Origin: JBBRLG01 sp038231495
GTDB taxonomy: Bacteria > Planctomycetota > Planctomycetia > Gemmatales > Gemmataceae
Direction: 5' to 3'
DNA: 41,077 nucleotides
Assembly: GCA_038231495.1 (NCBI GenBank)
Contig: JBBRLG010000004.1
Location: 1 to 41,077, forward strand
Shown here: one piece after another, positions 1-6,792 of the stretch
Position numbering within the stretch: the first letter of the stretch is position 1
Layout: each line of letters starts with the position of its first letter
Position numbers and translations under genes: made by a program
The notes under the pieces: model-generated
What the model saw: the letters and a program-made list of their open reading frames with translations, nothing else
Database searches by the model: none
Told to the model about the DNA's origin: nothing

Positions 1-37
1 CTTCCAGCCCGTCCGTGTCCTCTGGACGGGCTGGAAG
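1..37. repeat. Palindromic repeat at the window edge
   Basis: Two perfect 14-nt inverted arms (1-14 and 24-37) surround a 9-nt loop. The sequence can form a strong hairpin. It abuts the toxin/HTH remnant read on the minus strand. It resembles the dispersed intergenic palindromes seen elsewhere in this window but belongs to a different sequence family. No function is assigned. Confidence 0.6.
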
Positions 38-40
38 CCC

Positions 41-279
41 GTCCTACAGCAGACCTCCCGAAAGTTTTGCCACACCCGCGAGGTGCCGCCTTTGAATACC
101 AGGCTACCTGCGAACTCCGACTCGAATAGAATGCCCAAAAGCCAGCACACCCAGAAGTCTTTCTCCAGGACCACGGGGGAGCGGTACTTGCCGACGGTTC
201 GGCACGGGATTCTTCCTTCGTCCAGCAGCTTCACCAGGTAGGGGCGCAAACCGCCGTGCGACCGCGGTATAATGAGGCG
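41..279 (-). pseudogene. Remnant: excisionase-like HTH fused to AbiEii-like toxin fragment
   Basis: A minus-strand frame with no ATG is open across this stretch. Its upstream part reads RPYLVKLLDEGRIPCRTVG, the pattern of excisionase/HTH_17-type antitoxin DNA-binding domains. It runs directly into VVLEKDFWVCWLLGILFE and then LVFKGGTS, which match the conserved N-terminal block of AbiEii/AbiGii-type nucleotidyltransferase toxins (EKDFWVCW and FKGGTS). Both parts are far too short to be complete: the toxin family usually has about 250-300 residues. The frame then runs into the palindrome at 1-37. I read this as two decayed toxin-antitoxin-type genes joined by deletion. Family assignment rests on motif recognition only. 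The upstream border is the relic repeat element that starts at 284. Confidence 0.5.
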
Positions 280-283
280 GAGC

Positions 284-464
284 TGAAACCACGGAATACA
301 CGGAATACACGGAATACACGGAAAAAACACGGAAACCAGTCGCGGAGAAAACGCGGATAAAGGCAAACGACGAGACAATGGAATTGCTATAATCCGTGTT
401 TCATCCGTGCTAAATTCTTGCCTTTCGGTCTTTTTTCCGTGTTTTCCGTGTATTCCGTGATTTA
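284..464. mobile_element. Relic inverted-repeat element without a gene
   Basis: The left end (284 onward) has CACGGAATACACGG-type tandem motifs. The right end (428-459) is a 32-nt stretch identical to the right arm of the GxxExxY cassette at 34157-34655. The two ends are inverted relative to each other, as in that cassette, but the interior is only about 100 nt and has no coding potential. It is best read as a deletion derivative or non-coding relative of the same family. A good extended -10 promoter match lies inside it, upstream of the esterase gene. No target-site duplication is visible. Confidence 0.55.
385..393 (+). promoter_or_regulatory. Putative extended -10 promoter for the esterase gene
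   Basis: TGCTATAAT is a perfect extended -10 (TGnTATAAT) about 105 nt upstream of the esterase ATG. No good -35 box is present at the usual spacing, which an extended -10 can tolerate. It lies inside the relic inverted-repeat element, so the element may supply the promoter. Prediction from sequence only. Confidence 0.3.
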
Positions 465-496
465 ATTGTCTTTTTCTTCTCCCGGAGACCTGTCCG

Positions 497-1387
497 ATGC
501 TGAACCGTCTGCCCGCCTATCTCGCCCTGCTCGCCGGGGTTGTCGCGTTTGCCGGGACGGTCCGGGCCGACGACGAGCCTAAGACCTACGAAGTCAAGAC
601 GATCAAGGACGTTACCTATTACGAAGGCGACGACGCCGACAAGGTCAAGCACAAGCTCGACCTGTACCTGCCCAAGGACAAGGAAGGCTTTCCCGTCTTT
701 TTCTTCGTCCACGGCGGCGCGTGGGTCCACGGCGACAAGAATTTCCTGAACCTCTACAGCTTCCTGGGTACTTATTTCGCCAAGCACGGCGTCGGCGTCG
801 TCGTGACCAACTACCGGCTGTCGCCCGGCGTCCAACATCCCGAACACGTCAAGGACGTGGCCCGCGCCTTCGCCTGGACGTACAAGAACATCGAGAAGTA
901 CGGCGGTCGGCCCGATGCGCTTTTCGTCGGCGGCCACTCGGCGGGCGGCCACCTGTCGGCCCTGTTGGTGGTGGACGATACCTACCTCAAGGCCGAGGGT
1001 CTGTCCACGGCCAAGATCAAGGGCGTGATGCCCATTAGCGGCGTGTACGACATCCCCGACAAGTTTTTTCCCCAGGTCTTCGGCAAGGACGAGGACGTTC
1101 ACCGGAAGGCAGCGCCGCTGTACCACGTCAAGGGCGGGCTGCCGCCGTTTTTGATCCTCTACGCCGACAAGGACATGCCCGGCTGTGACAAGGACCAGGC
1201 CGAAGCGTTCGCCAAGGGTCTGAACGACAAGGGCACCAAGGCGACCACTTTGGAAATCAAGGAATCGAACCATTACCTGATCATCCTGAACACCGCCTCC
1301 GGCAAGGGTGCCGCGCCGCAGGCAATGCTGGACTTCATCGCCGCCCAGACGGCCAAGGACGATAAAAAGGACGGGTCCAAACCCTGA
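497..1387 (+). CDS. Secreted alpha/beta-hydrolase (esterase/lipase type)
   Basis: A 296-residue secreted hydrolase of the BD-FAE/carboxylesterase type. Residues 1-24 look like a Sec signal peptide ending at RAD. The HGGAW oxyanion-hole motif is at 72-76 and the nucleophile elbow GHSAG has Ser148. Asp224 or Asp226 and His259 are placed to complete the triad. The ATG is preceded by GGAG at 484-487 with 9-nt spacing. The substrate cannot be told; this family hydrolyses carboxyl esters, often acetyl or feruloyl groups on plant polysaccharides. It stands alone behind the relic repeat element, with GluQRS 47 nt downstream on the same strand. Confidence is high for the fold and low for the substrate. 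Confidence 0.85.
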   Translation: MLNRLPAYLALLAGVVAFAGTVRADDEPKTYEVKTIKDVTYYEGDDADKVKHKLDLYLPKDKEGFPVFFFVHGGAWVHGDKNFLNLYSFLGTYFAKHGVGVVVTNYRLSPGVQHPEHVKDVARAFAWTYKNIEKYGGRPDALFVGGHSAGGHLSALLVVDDTYLKAEGLSTAKIKGVMPISGVYDIPDKFFPQVFGKDEDVHRKAAPLYHVKGGLPPFLILYADKDMPGCDKDQAEAFAKGLNDKGTKATTLEIKESNHYLIILNTASGKGAAPQAMLDFIAAQTAKDDKKDGSKP

Positions 1388-1389
1388 CC

Positions 1390-1401
1390 GCCGCTTGCGG
1401 C
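1390..1401. repeat. GCCGCTTGCGGC palindrome after the esterase stop
   Basis: A single copy of the 12-nt palindrome, 2 nt after the esterase stop codon, followed by TTTGC as in several other copies in this window. It belongs to the dispersed family also found at 7798, 17073, 18211, 22285, 27654 and 30246. Confidence 0.6.
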
Positions 1402-1434
1402 TTTGCCTCTTCCTGCCGAGGAACCAACAGGAAA

Positions 1435-2391
1435 ATGCCCCCCGTCGGCCGCCTGGCCCCGTCGCCCACCGGGGCGCAGCACGTCGGCAACGCCCGCACC
1501 TATCTCGTCGCCTGGCTGCTGGCACGCAGCCGGGCCGGGCGCGTCGTCCTTCGCATCGAGGACATCGATTCGCCCCGGATTCAGCCGGGGGCCGCCGAGC
1601 AGGCGTGTGCCGACTTGCGCTGGCTCGGCCTCGACTGGGACGGCGCTCCCGTCGTGCAAACCGACCGCTTGCCGCTCTACGAAGTCGCATTGCAGCGTTT
1701 GCAACTCCGGGAACTCGTCTATCCTTGCACCTGCACCCGCGCCGACGTGGAACGGGCCAGCAGCGCCCCCCACGCCGAGCACGAAGGTCCCGTGTATCCC
1801 GGCACCTGCGCCCGCCGGACCGTTGCCGACGCCGCACGATTGGGCGACGTGCCGTTTTGCTGGCGTTTACGCCTGCCGCCGGACACGCCCGCGTTCGACG
1901 ACGGCTTTCGCGGGCCGACAGGTATCGATCTCCACCAGGTCGGCGGCGACTTCGTGGTCTGGAAAGCGCCGCAACGGGCCGGTAATGTCAGTACGCCAGC
2001 GTATCAACTGGCGGTGGTGGTCGATGACGCCGACCAGGGCGTCACGGACGTGGTTCGCGGCGACGATTTGCTGCCTTCGACCCCACGGCAACTCATCCTG
2101 TATGACCGGCTCGGCCTGTCGCCGCCGCGCTTTGCCCATGTGCCGCTCGTGGTCGGGCCGGATGGCCGTCGGCTCGCCAAACGACACGGCGACACGCGCC
2201 TCGCCGCACTGCGCGAGGCCGGGATTCGGCCCGAAATGCTGGTCGGTTTGCTGGCCCAGTCCTGCGGTTGGGTTGAAAGCCTGCAACCCCTTACGCCAAG
2301 CGAACTGCTGCCCCGCTTTCACCTGGAAACGATCCCGGCAGCACCCTTCGTTTTGACGCCGGACTTGCTGCAAGCGATCGGCTATCGCTGA
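1435..2391 (+). CDS. gluQ: Glutamyl-Q tRNA(Asp) synthetase
   Basis: A 318-residue GluQRS, a truncated glutamyl-tRNA synthetase paralogue without the anticodon-binding domain. It transfers glutamate to queuosine-34 of tRNA-Asp in the cytoplasm. The N-terminus has RLAPSPTG followed by HVGN (HIGH-like), then RIEDIDSPR, and KRHGDTR stands in for KMSKS. A Cys pair in YPCTCTR, a downstream tyrosine (VYPGTC) and a further Cys form the zinc-binding region typical of the family. Length matches the family (about 290-320). The start was chosen because RLAPSPTG follows almost at once; a GAGGA about 12 nt upstream is a weak ribosome-binding site. The gene ends 9 nt before a MITE-like repeat. Confidence 0.9.
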   Translation: MPPVGRLAPSPTGAQHVGNARTYLVAWLLARSRAGRVVLRIEDIDSPRIQPGAAEQACADLRWLGLDWDGAPVVQTDRLPLYEVALQRLQLRELVYPCTCTRADVERASSAPHAEHEGPVYPGTCARRTVADAARLGDVPFCWRLRLPPDTPAFDDGFRGPTGIDLHQVGGDFVVWKAPQRAGNVSTPAYQLAVVVDDADQGVTDVVRGDDLLPSTPRQLILYDRLGLSPPRFAHVPLVVGPDGRRLAKRHGDTRLAALREAGIRPEMLVGLLAQSCGWVESLQPLTPSELLPRFHLETIPAAPFVLTPDLLQAIGYR

Positions 2392-2400
2392 AACCACTTC

Positions 2401-2537
2401 GTAACCGTTCACTCCCCCCCTTACGAAGGGGGGGTAGGGGGGGTGAAGAGAGCGCCATGACCAAGTACTTCCGTTCTTAACCCCCCCTACCCCCCCTTCA
2501 TAAGGGGGGGAGAAGTTGATGCCGGTGAACGGTTACT
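2401..2537. mobile_element. MITE-like inverted-repeat element, copy 1
   Basis: The ends are perfect 12-nt inverted repeats, GTAACCGTTCAC (2401-2412) and GTGAACGGTTAC (2525-2536). Each half carries its own C-run/G-run hairpin (CCCCC-TTACGAAG-GGGG type), so the whole 136-nt unit folds into a long stem. A 7-bp direct repeat CCACTTC flanks it (2394-2400 and 2538-2544), which looks like a target-site duplication. It has no coding capacity. A second copy in the same orientation is at 3443-3574. Confidence 0.75.
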
Positions 2538-2741
2538 CCACTTCTTTGTGGCCGGTTGTAACGCCTGTCATATCCACCTATCTTTCCAAAATTACCCATA
2601 TTGCCTTTGACGGCCCGTCATTTGCTTTTTATCGTCACTTCTGGGGAGACTGCCTGCGCTTGCAGTTTTGGTTCTGGCGTGCAAGCCGGTTCGACGAATC
2701 GAATCGATTGGTCGCATTTCTTTCTTTTGGAGGATCAACGA

Positions 2742-3425
2742 ATGTACAGCATCGTTCTGGCCGCCGTGCTCACGACGGGCGGAGCCACGCCGGAGTGGCA
2801 CAACTTCGGCTGTCACGGCTGTCACGGCTGCGGCGGCGCCACCTACAACGCCTTTAGTTGCGGCGGTTGCCACGGCTGTTACGGCTGCGGCGGCTGTTAT
2901 GGTTGCTACGGCTGCGGCGGCTGCTACGGCGGCTCGGGGTGCGTGGGTTACAGTTGCTCTGGCTCCTTCGCTTACAACGCTTACAACTTCTACAGCTGTT
3001 CCGGTTGCGGCGGCTGCTGGGGTTGTTACGGCGGCACCGGCACCTACGGCGCCGCGGTCGTCGTCCCGGCCCCCGTTTACGCGGTGCCCAGGGAAACTAT
3101 TGAACAACCCCGTCTGCCTTCGCGCAAGCCTGAAGTGATGACCCCCCGGCCCGGCACCGTGATGACGGCCGCGACGGTGACGGTGCTGCTGCCGGCGGAA
3201 ACCCGGTTGTTCGTCGACGACGTTGCTTATCCGGGCATGCAGGACCGGGTCACGTTCGACACGCCGAAGTTGCAACCGGAACGCACCTACTTCTACACGC
3301 TGCGCACCGAAACGGTCCGCGACGGCAAGGTGTTCCGCGACAGCCGCCGGGTGGACGTGACGGCGGGCAAGGAAGTGAAAGTCGAATTCAAGGACCTGCC
3401 GGTGGTGCAGTCCGTGCAGCGTTAA
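2742..3425 (+). CDS. Cys/Gly-rich protein with C-terminal TIGR03000 domain
   Basis: A 227-residue protein. Residues 24-95 consist largely of GC-x and GGC units with 17 cysteines, mostly three residues apart, plus several His and Tyr. Residues 145-220 match the planctomycete-specific TIGR03000 domain: VTVLLPAETRLFVDD, a YFYTLR strand, and a closing VDVTAGKEVKVEF. The function of TIGR03000 proteins is unknown. The Cys array could bind metal or cross-link at the cell surface, which is inference. The start at 2742 follows TTGGAGG at about 9 nt; an upstream in-frame ATG at 2601 lacks such a site and adds unrelated residues. The N-terminal hydrophobic stretch is short, so export is unclear. The gene is bracketed by two direct copies of the MITE-like element. 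Confidence 0.8.
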   Translation: MYSIVLAAVLTTGGATPEWHNFGCHGCHGCGGATYNAFSCGGCHGCYGCGGCYGCYGCGGCYGGSGCVGYSCSGSFAYNAYNFYSCSGCGGCWGCYGGTGTYGAAVVVPAPVYAVPRETIEQPRLPSRKPEVMTPRPGTVMTAATVTVLLPAETRLFVDDVAYPGMQDRVTFDTPKLQPERTYFYTLRTETVRDGKVFRDSRRVDVTAGKEVKVEFKDLPVVQSVQR

Positions 3426-3442
3426 AGGCAAAAGGCAAAAGG

Positions 3443-3574
3443 CAACCGTTCACTCCCCCCCTTACGAAGGGGGGGTAGGGGGGGTGGAGAGAGCGCCAGG
3501 ACTGTTAAACTGAACCGTTCTTACCCCCCCCGCCCCCCTTCGTAAGGGGGGAGAAGTTGCCGGTGAACGGTTAC
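3443..3574. mobile_element. MITE-like inverted-repeat element, copy 2
   Basis: The second copy of the element at 2401-2537, in the same orientation, with AACCGTTCAC at the left end and GTGAACGGTTAC at the right. It has the same internal C-run/G-run hairpins and the same GAGAGCGCCA block; the centre differs. Three tandem AAAGGCA units precede it. It lies between the convergent 3' ends of the TIGR03000 gene and the NUDIX-MBL gene and could act as a bidirectional terminator. No clear target-site duplication is seen here. Confidence 0.7.
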
Positions 3575-3589
3575 AAATTTTCTCCCGCT

Positions 3590-5089
3590 TCAGACCAATC
3601 GCCAATGCGCGTCGTCGGCCGTGCGCGCTTTGCCCTCGCGGTCGAGTTTCTGCAACCCGGCCAACACCTGCATTTCCGCAAAACGCATGAGCTTTGCCGG
3701 CAATCCGCGATACATCTCGACCGCCAATTCCGGCACCGAGCGCGGCTCACCGGTCAGCGCCTTCACGAGCTGTTCTTCCCGTTCCTGCCGGTGTTTTAGG
3801 CTTTCTTCCAGCACGAACGCGGGGCGCGAGCTTGGCGAGCCGTGCGCGGGCAGCAACAGCCGGGCGGGGTAACGTTGCAGCAACCGCAGCGAAGCCACGT
3901 ACACCGCCAGGTCGCCGTCGGGCGGCGCGATGACGACCGACGACAGCGTCGAAATCATGTCGCCGGCGAACAGTAAGCGATAATACGGCTCGTAAAAGGC
4001 CAAATGCCCCGCGGCGTGGCCCGGCGTGTGGACCGCTTCCAGGTGCCAGGGGCCGCTGCCGTCCGGCGCTTGACCCAGGTCAAGCCGGTCGCCGTCGTTC
4101 AGCCATCCCGTTACCGCAACCTTGCCGGATAAGGCCTTGGCGGTCAGAGGATGGGCGAGGACAGGAACTCGGTAGCGCAAGGCGCAGGCCGTGGCGGCAC
4201 CGATGTGGTCGGGATGTTGGTGCGTCAACACGACGGCGGCGAGTCGTTTGCCCGTTTCGCGCTGTCGGCGGTCGAGGGCGGCGAAGAGGCGGTTTTGCTC
4301 GGGGGCGTCACTGGCACCGGGGTCGATGAGGTAAACGGTATCGGTGCCAACGAGGTAGGCGTTGGTGTGTGTGCTGGGCGGCAAGCCGTCGCTAAACAGC
4401 GGCAGCATCAGCACGCCGGGGCTGAACCAGATCGTCGGAATGTCGCTTCCGACCTGCGACTCCATGAGGGAGCGGGCGCGGCGCGGCAACTCCGCGACCG
4501 GGCAGCCGCGGATCGTCTGCAACAGCGACACGCTCGGCGGCGAGACGAGCCAGCGGCCCTCCGTCCACGCTTGCAGGATCGCGTCCGCACTTTGCCATTC
4601 GCCGGCATCGAGTTCGCCGGGGATGATTGCCGCCGTCTGGTTTGTCGGCAAGGTCGCGACGAAAAACGCCGTGTCGAAACGGATCGAAGCGAAGGCGGGC
4701 GTGATCAGCGACCCGACATAGGTGAGATCGTCCGGCCGGAGTGTGAGACGGAGGCGCGTGAGGATTTCCGCGAAGGCAATGCGGCCGGCATTCATCTCGT
4801 CGCGCAGGTGGGCAAGTGTCGCGTCTCCGGCCGGAAACAACCCGTCGGCGTCGCGGGCCAGCAGGACGCCGGTTTCCTCGAACAACTCCCGGACGGCCGC
4901 GACTTTTTGGGCGTTGAGGGGTTCGGTGGTGTCGGCCGTCTCGGCGTCGGTGCGGCTGACTTTGCCGCCGGGAAACGCATGAAAGCCGCCGAAGAAGCGC
5001 AACGTCGCCGCCCGGCGGACGACGAACAACTCCATTGAATCCGGCGCTCGGGCCAGCAGAACACTGGCCGCCGCGGGGATGTCGCTCAC
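3590..5089 (-). CDS. NUDIX hydrolase-metallo-beta-lactamase fusion
   Basis: A 499-residue, two-enzyme protein. Residues 5-200 form a NUDIX domain of the NUDT19/RP2-like type: FPGGKV at 39-44, then after an insertion RELFEETGV at 67-75. Residues 220-440 form a metallo-beta-lactamase domain with THQHPDH (His290, His292, Asp294, His295), a later HTPGHAAGH and an AGD motif. The C-terminus resembles the winged-helix BLACT_WH tail of LACTB2-like proteins. The likely role is hydrolysis of a nucleoside-diphosphate-linked compound (possibly CoA-like) plus a thioester or phosphodiester; the substrate is unknown. I chose the GTG at 5089 because GGAGG lies 8 nt upstream. The longer ATG frame from 5248 would lie inside the response-regulator gene and adds low-complexity residues. 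It follows that gene by 34 nt, so the two are probably co-transcribed. Confidence 0.85.
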   Translation of the reverse strand: MSDIPAAASVLLARAPDSMELFVVRRAATLRFFGGFHAFPGGKVSRTDAETADTTEPLNAQKVAAVRELFEETGVLLARDADGLFPAGDATLAHLRDEMNAGRIAFAEILTRLRLTLRPDDLTYVGSLITPAFASIRFDTAFFVATLPTNQTAAIIPGELDAGEWQSADAILQAWTEGRWLVSPPSVSLLQTIRGCPVAELPRRARSLMESQVGSDIPTIWFSPGVLMLPLFSDGLPPSTHTNAYLVGTDTVYLIDPGASDAPEQNRLFAALDRRQRETGKRLAAVVLTHQHPDHIGAATACALRYRVPVLAHPLTAKALSGKVAVTGWLNDGDRLDLGQAPDGSGPWHLEAVHTPGHAAGHLAFYEPYYRLLFAGDMISTLSSVVIAPPDGDLAVYVASLRLLQRYPARLLLPAHGSPSSRPAFVLEESLKHRQEREEQLVKALTGEPRSVPELAVEMYRGLPAKLMRFAEMQVLAGLQKLDREGKARTADDAHWRLV

Positions 5090-5123
5090 GCCCTGCGCCT
5101 CCGGGATGAAAGGTCGAAGGCCG

Positions 5124-5525
5124 TTACTCCGCCGGTTTGGCTTCCTCGGCGGGCGGGGTGCCGTGGATGCCCTTTTCGACGGCTTCGAGAAGGCGTTCCA
5201 TGGCGAACGGCTTGCGGATGTAGTCGATGACGCCAAGGTATTCGGCATACGCCTTGTGGCGGCTGCCTTCGTTGGCGGTAATCATGATGATCGGCGGGGC
5301 GTCGGCCTTGCCCTTGAAGTGTTCCAGGACCGGGTAGCCGCCCATGCGCGGCATCATCATGTCGAGGATGACGAGGTCGGGCCGCTGGTTGTAGACCTGC
5401 TGCTTGCCCTGCTGGCCGTCCCGCGCCTGGATGACGCGGTAGCCCTGTCGCTCCAGCACGGCCCGGAGGCCGTCGCTGAGTTCCACGTCGTCATCGACGA
5501 GGAGAATGGTCTTGGTGTCCGCCAT
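5124..5525 (-). CDS. Single-domain response regulator (CheY-like receiver)
   Basis: 133 residues, one receiver domain and no output domain. The acidic pocket is DDD at 11-13, the phospho-acceptor is Asp55 in ILDMMMP, and the switch residues are Thr83 and Lys105 (RKPF). A 12-residue Ala/Glu/Pro-rich tail follows. It should receive phosphate from a histidine kinase and act by protein contact; no kinase gene is present here. AAGGA lies about 7 nt before the ATG. It is the first gene of a probable two-gene unit with the NUDIX-MBL fusion and is divergent from the solute-binding lipoprotein gene 174 nt away. Confidence 0.92.
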   Translation of the reverse strand: MADTKTILLVDDDVELSDGLRAVLERQGYRVIQARDGQQGKQQVYNQRPDLVILDMMMPRMGGYPVLEHFKGKADAPPIIMITANEGSRHKAYAEYLGVIDYIRKPFAMERLLEAVEKGIHGTPPAEEAKPAE

Positions 5526-5698
5526 GGGATTTCCTTCTGTCGAGAATCGTTACCGGTCGAGACGCCCAGGGGGAAGTGTATCTTAGCAGGCGTCGGCGGG
5601 GGTCACAAGGAGGGTACGCCTCGGCAGATTGTCCGCCGGCCAAGATCGGCATACAACAGACCCAAGTCCCCTCCCCCGCACCCACGGAGAATTGTCCG

Positions 5699-6760
5699 GT
5701 GAAATGCAAAACCGTAGCTCTTCGACAATTCGGCTGGTTGCTGTGCGGCGTGACACTCCTGGCACTGACGGGCTGCCCGCGCTCCCAGGCGCGCGTGGTG
5801 GTCTACTGTGCCCAGGACCAGCCGTTCGCCGAGGGTCTGTTCGGCGAGTTCAAACAGCAATCCGGCCTGGAAGTCGCCCCGAAGTACGAAACCGAGGCCA
5901 AGAAGTCCGTCACGCACTACGCCGAGATTGTCAGCGAAAAGGCCCGGCCGCGCTGCGACGTGTTCTGGAACAACGAAATCCTCGGCACCATTCGCCTGCA
6001 ACGCCAGGGCATGCTCGAACCGTACGACAGCCCCGCCGCCGCCCCGTTCCCCAAGTCCGCGAAGGCCGACGACCATACCTGGTGCGCGTTCGGCAACCGC
6101 GCCCGCGTAATCGTCGTCAACACCAAACTCGTGAAGGAAGAAGACCGGCCGCGCAGCCTGTTCGACCTGACGCAGCCGCGCTGGCGGGGCAAGGTCGTCA
6201 TGGCCCAGCCGCAGTACGGCACCACCGCGACGCAGGCCGCTTGCCTGTTTGAAATCCTCGGAGCGGACAAGGCGAAAGATTATTACCGGGCGTTGAAGGC
6301 CAACGGCGTACAGCTGGCACCGGGCAACAAGCAGGTGGCGGAGTGGGTCGGCCAGGGGCGGACGCCATCGGGCAACGTGGTCGCGGTCGGCGTCACCGAC
6401 ACCGACGACGCCATGGAGGAGGTCCACGACAACCACGACGTGGCACTTATCTTCCCCGACCGCGACGCGCAGGCAGGCCGCATGGGCACCCTCTACATTC
6501 CCAACACGGTCGCCATTCTCAAGGGCTGTCCCAACCCCGAAGGCGCGCGCAAGCTGGTCGATTACCTGCTCAGCCCCGAAGTCGAGGCGAAGCTGGCGAC
6601 GGGCGGCAGCCACCAGATCCCGCTCAACCCGAACGTGAAGGCGGAACTGCCGCCGCAGTACGACAAGGACCCCCGCCCGGCCCAGGTCGATTTCGCGAAG
6701 GCGGCGGACCTGTGGGACGAGGTGCAGAAGTTCCTGGAGGCCGAGTTCGCCGCACCGTGA
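5699..6760 (+). CDS. Solute-binding lipoprotein (Fe(III)/2-AEP-type ABC family)
   Basis: A 353-residue extracellular solute-binding protein of the ferric-iron-type (FutA/AfuA, SBP_bac_6/8-like) class. The N-terminus is a lipoprotein signal with hydrophobic run LLCGVTLLALTGC, so Cys26 should be lipidated. VVVYCAQDQPFAE, the DVFWNNE strand and the C-terminal LVDYLLSPEVEAKLA helix fit the family. The start is GTG at 5699, with GGAGA at 5686-5690 and 8-nt spacing; this puts the signal peptide at the N-terminus, whereas an upstream ATG at 5576 would add 41 unlikely residues. No permease or ATPase gene is adjacent, so it is an orphan here. The 2-hydroxyacid dehydrogenase gene follows by 32 nt on the same strand. 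The ligand is not determined. Confidence 0.85.
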   Translation: MKCKTVALRQFGWLLCGVTLLALTGCPRSQARVVVYCAQDQPFAEGLFGEFKQQSGLEVAPKYETEAKKSVTHYAEIVSEKARPRCDVFWNNEILGTIRLQRQGMLEPYDSPAAAPFPKSAKADDHTWCAFGNRARVIVVNTKLVKEEDRPRSLFDLTQPRWRGKVVMAQPQYGTTATQAACLFEILGADKAKDYYRALKANGVQLAPGNKQVAEWVGQGRTPSGNVVAVGVTDTDDAMEEVHDNHDVALIFPDRDAQAGRMGTLYIPNTVAILKGCPNPEGARKLVDYLLSPEVEAKLATGGSHQIPLNPNVKAELPPQYDKDPRPAQVDFAKAADLWDEVQKFLEAEFAAP

Positions 6761-6792
6761 CCTTTGAACCCATTCGCCGAAGGGACCCGACC

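Noticed and set aside
104..319. Minus-strand ATG frame of 71 codons
   Set aside because: The N-terminus is translated repeat (YSVYSVYSVV); the meaningful frame here is the one with the HTH and toxin remnants.
410..1837. Long open frame antisense to the esterase and gluQ genes
   Set aside because: High-GC shadow frame: Arg/Ala-rich, no domain, lies opposite two well-supported genes.
2401..3574. Repeats around the TIGR03000 gene as a CRISPR array
   Set aside because: Only two long copies, each internally palindromic, with a gene between; no short regular repeat-spacer pattern.
5090..5248. Longer ATG start for the NUDIX-MBL gene
   Set aside because: The extra 53 residues are Ser/Pro/Arg-rich, lie inside the response-regulator gene, and the GTG at 5089 has a strong GGAGG.
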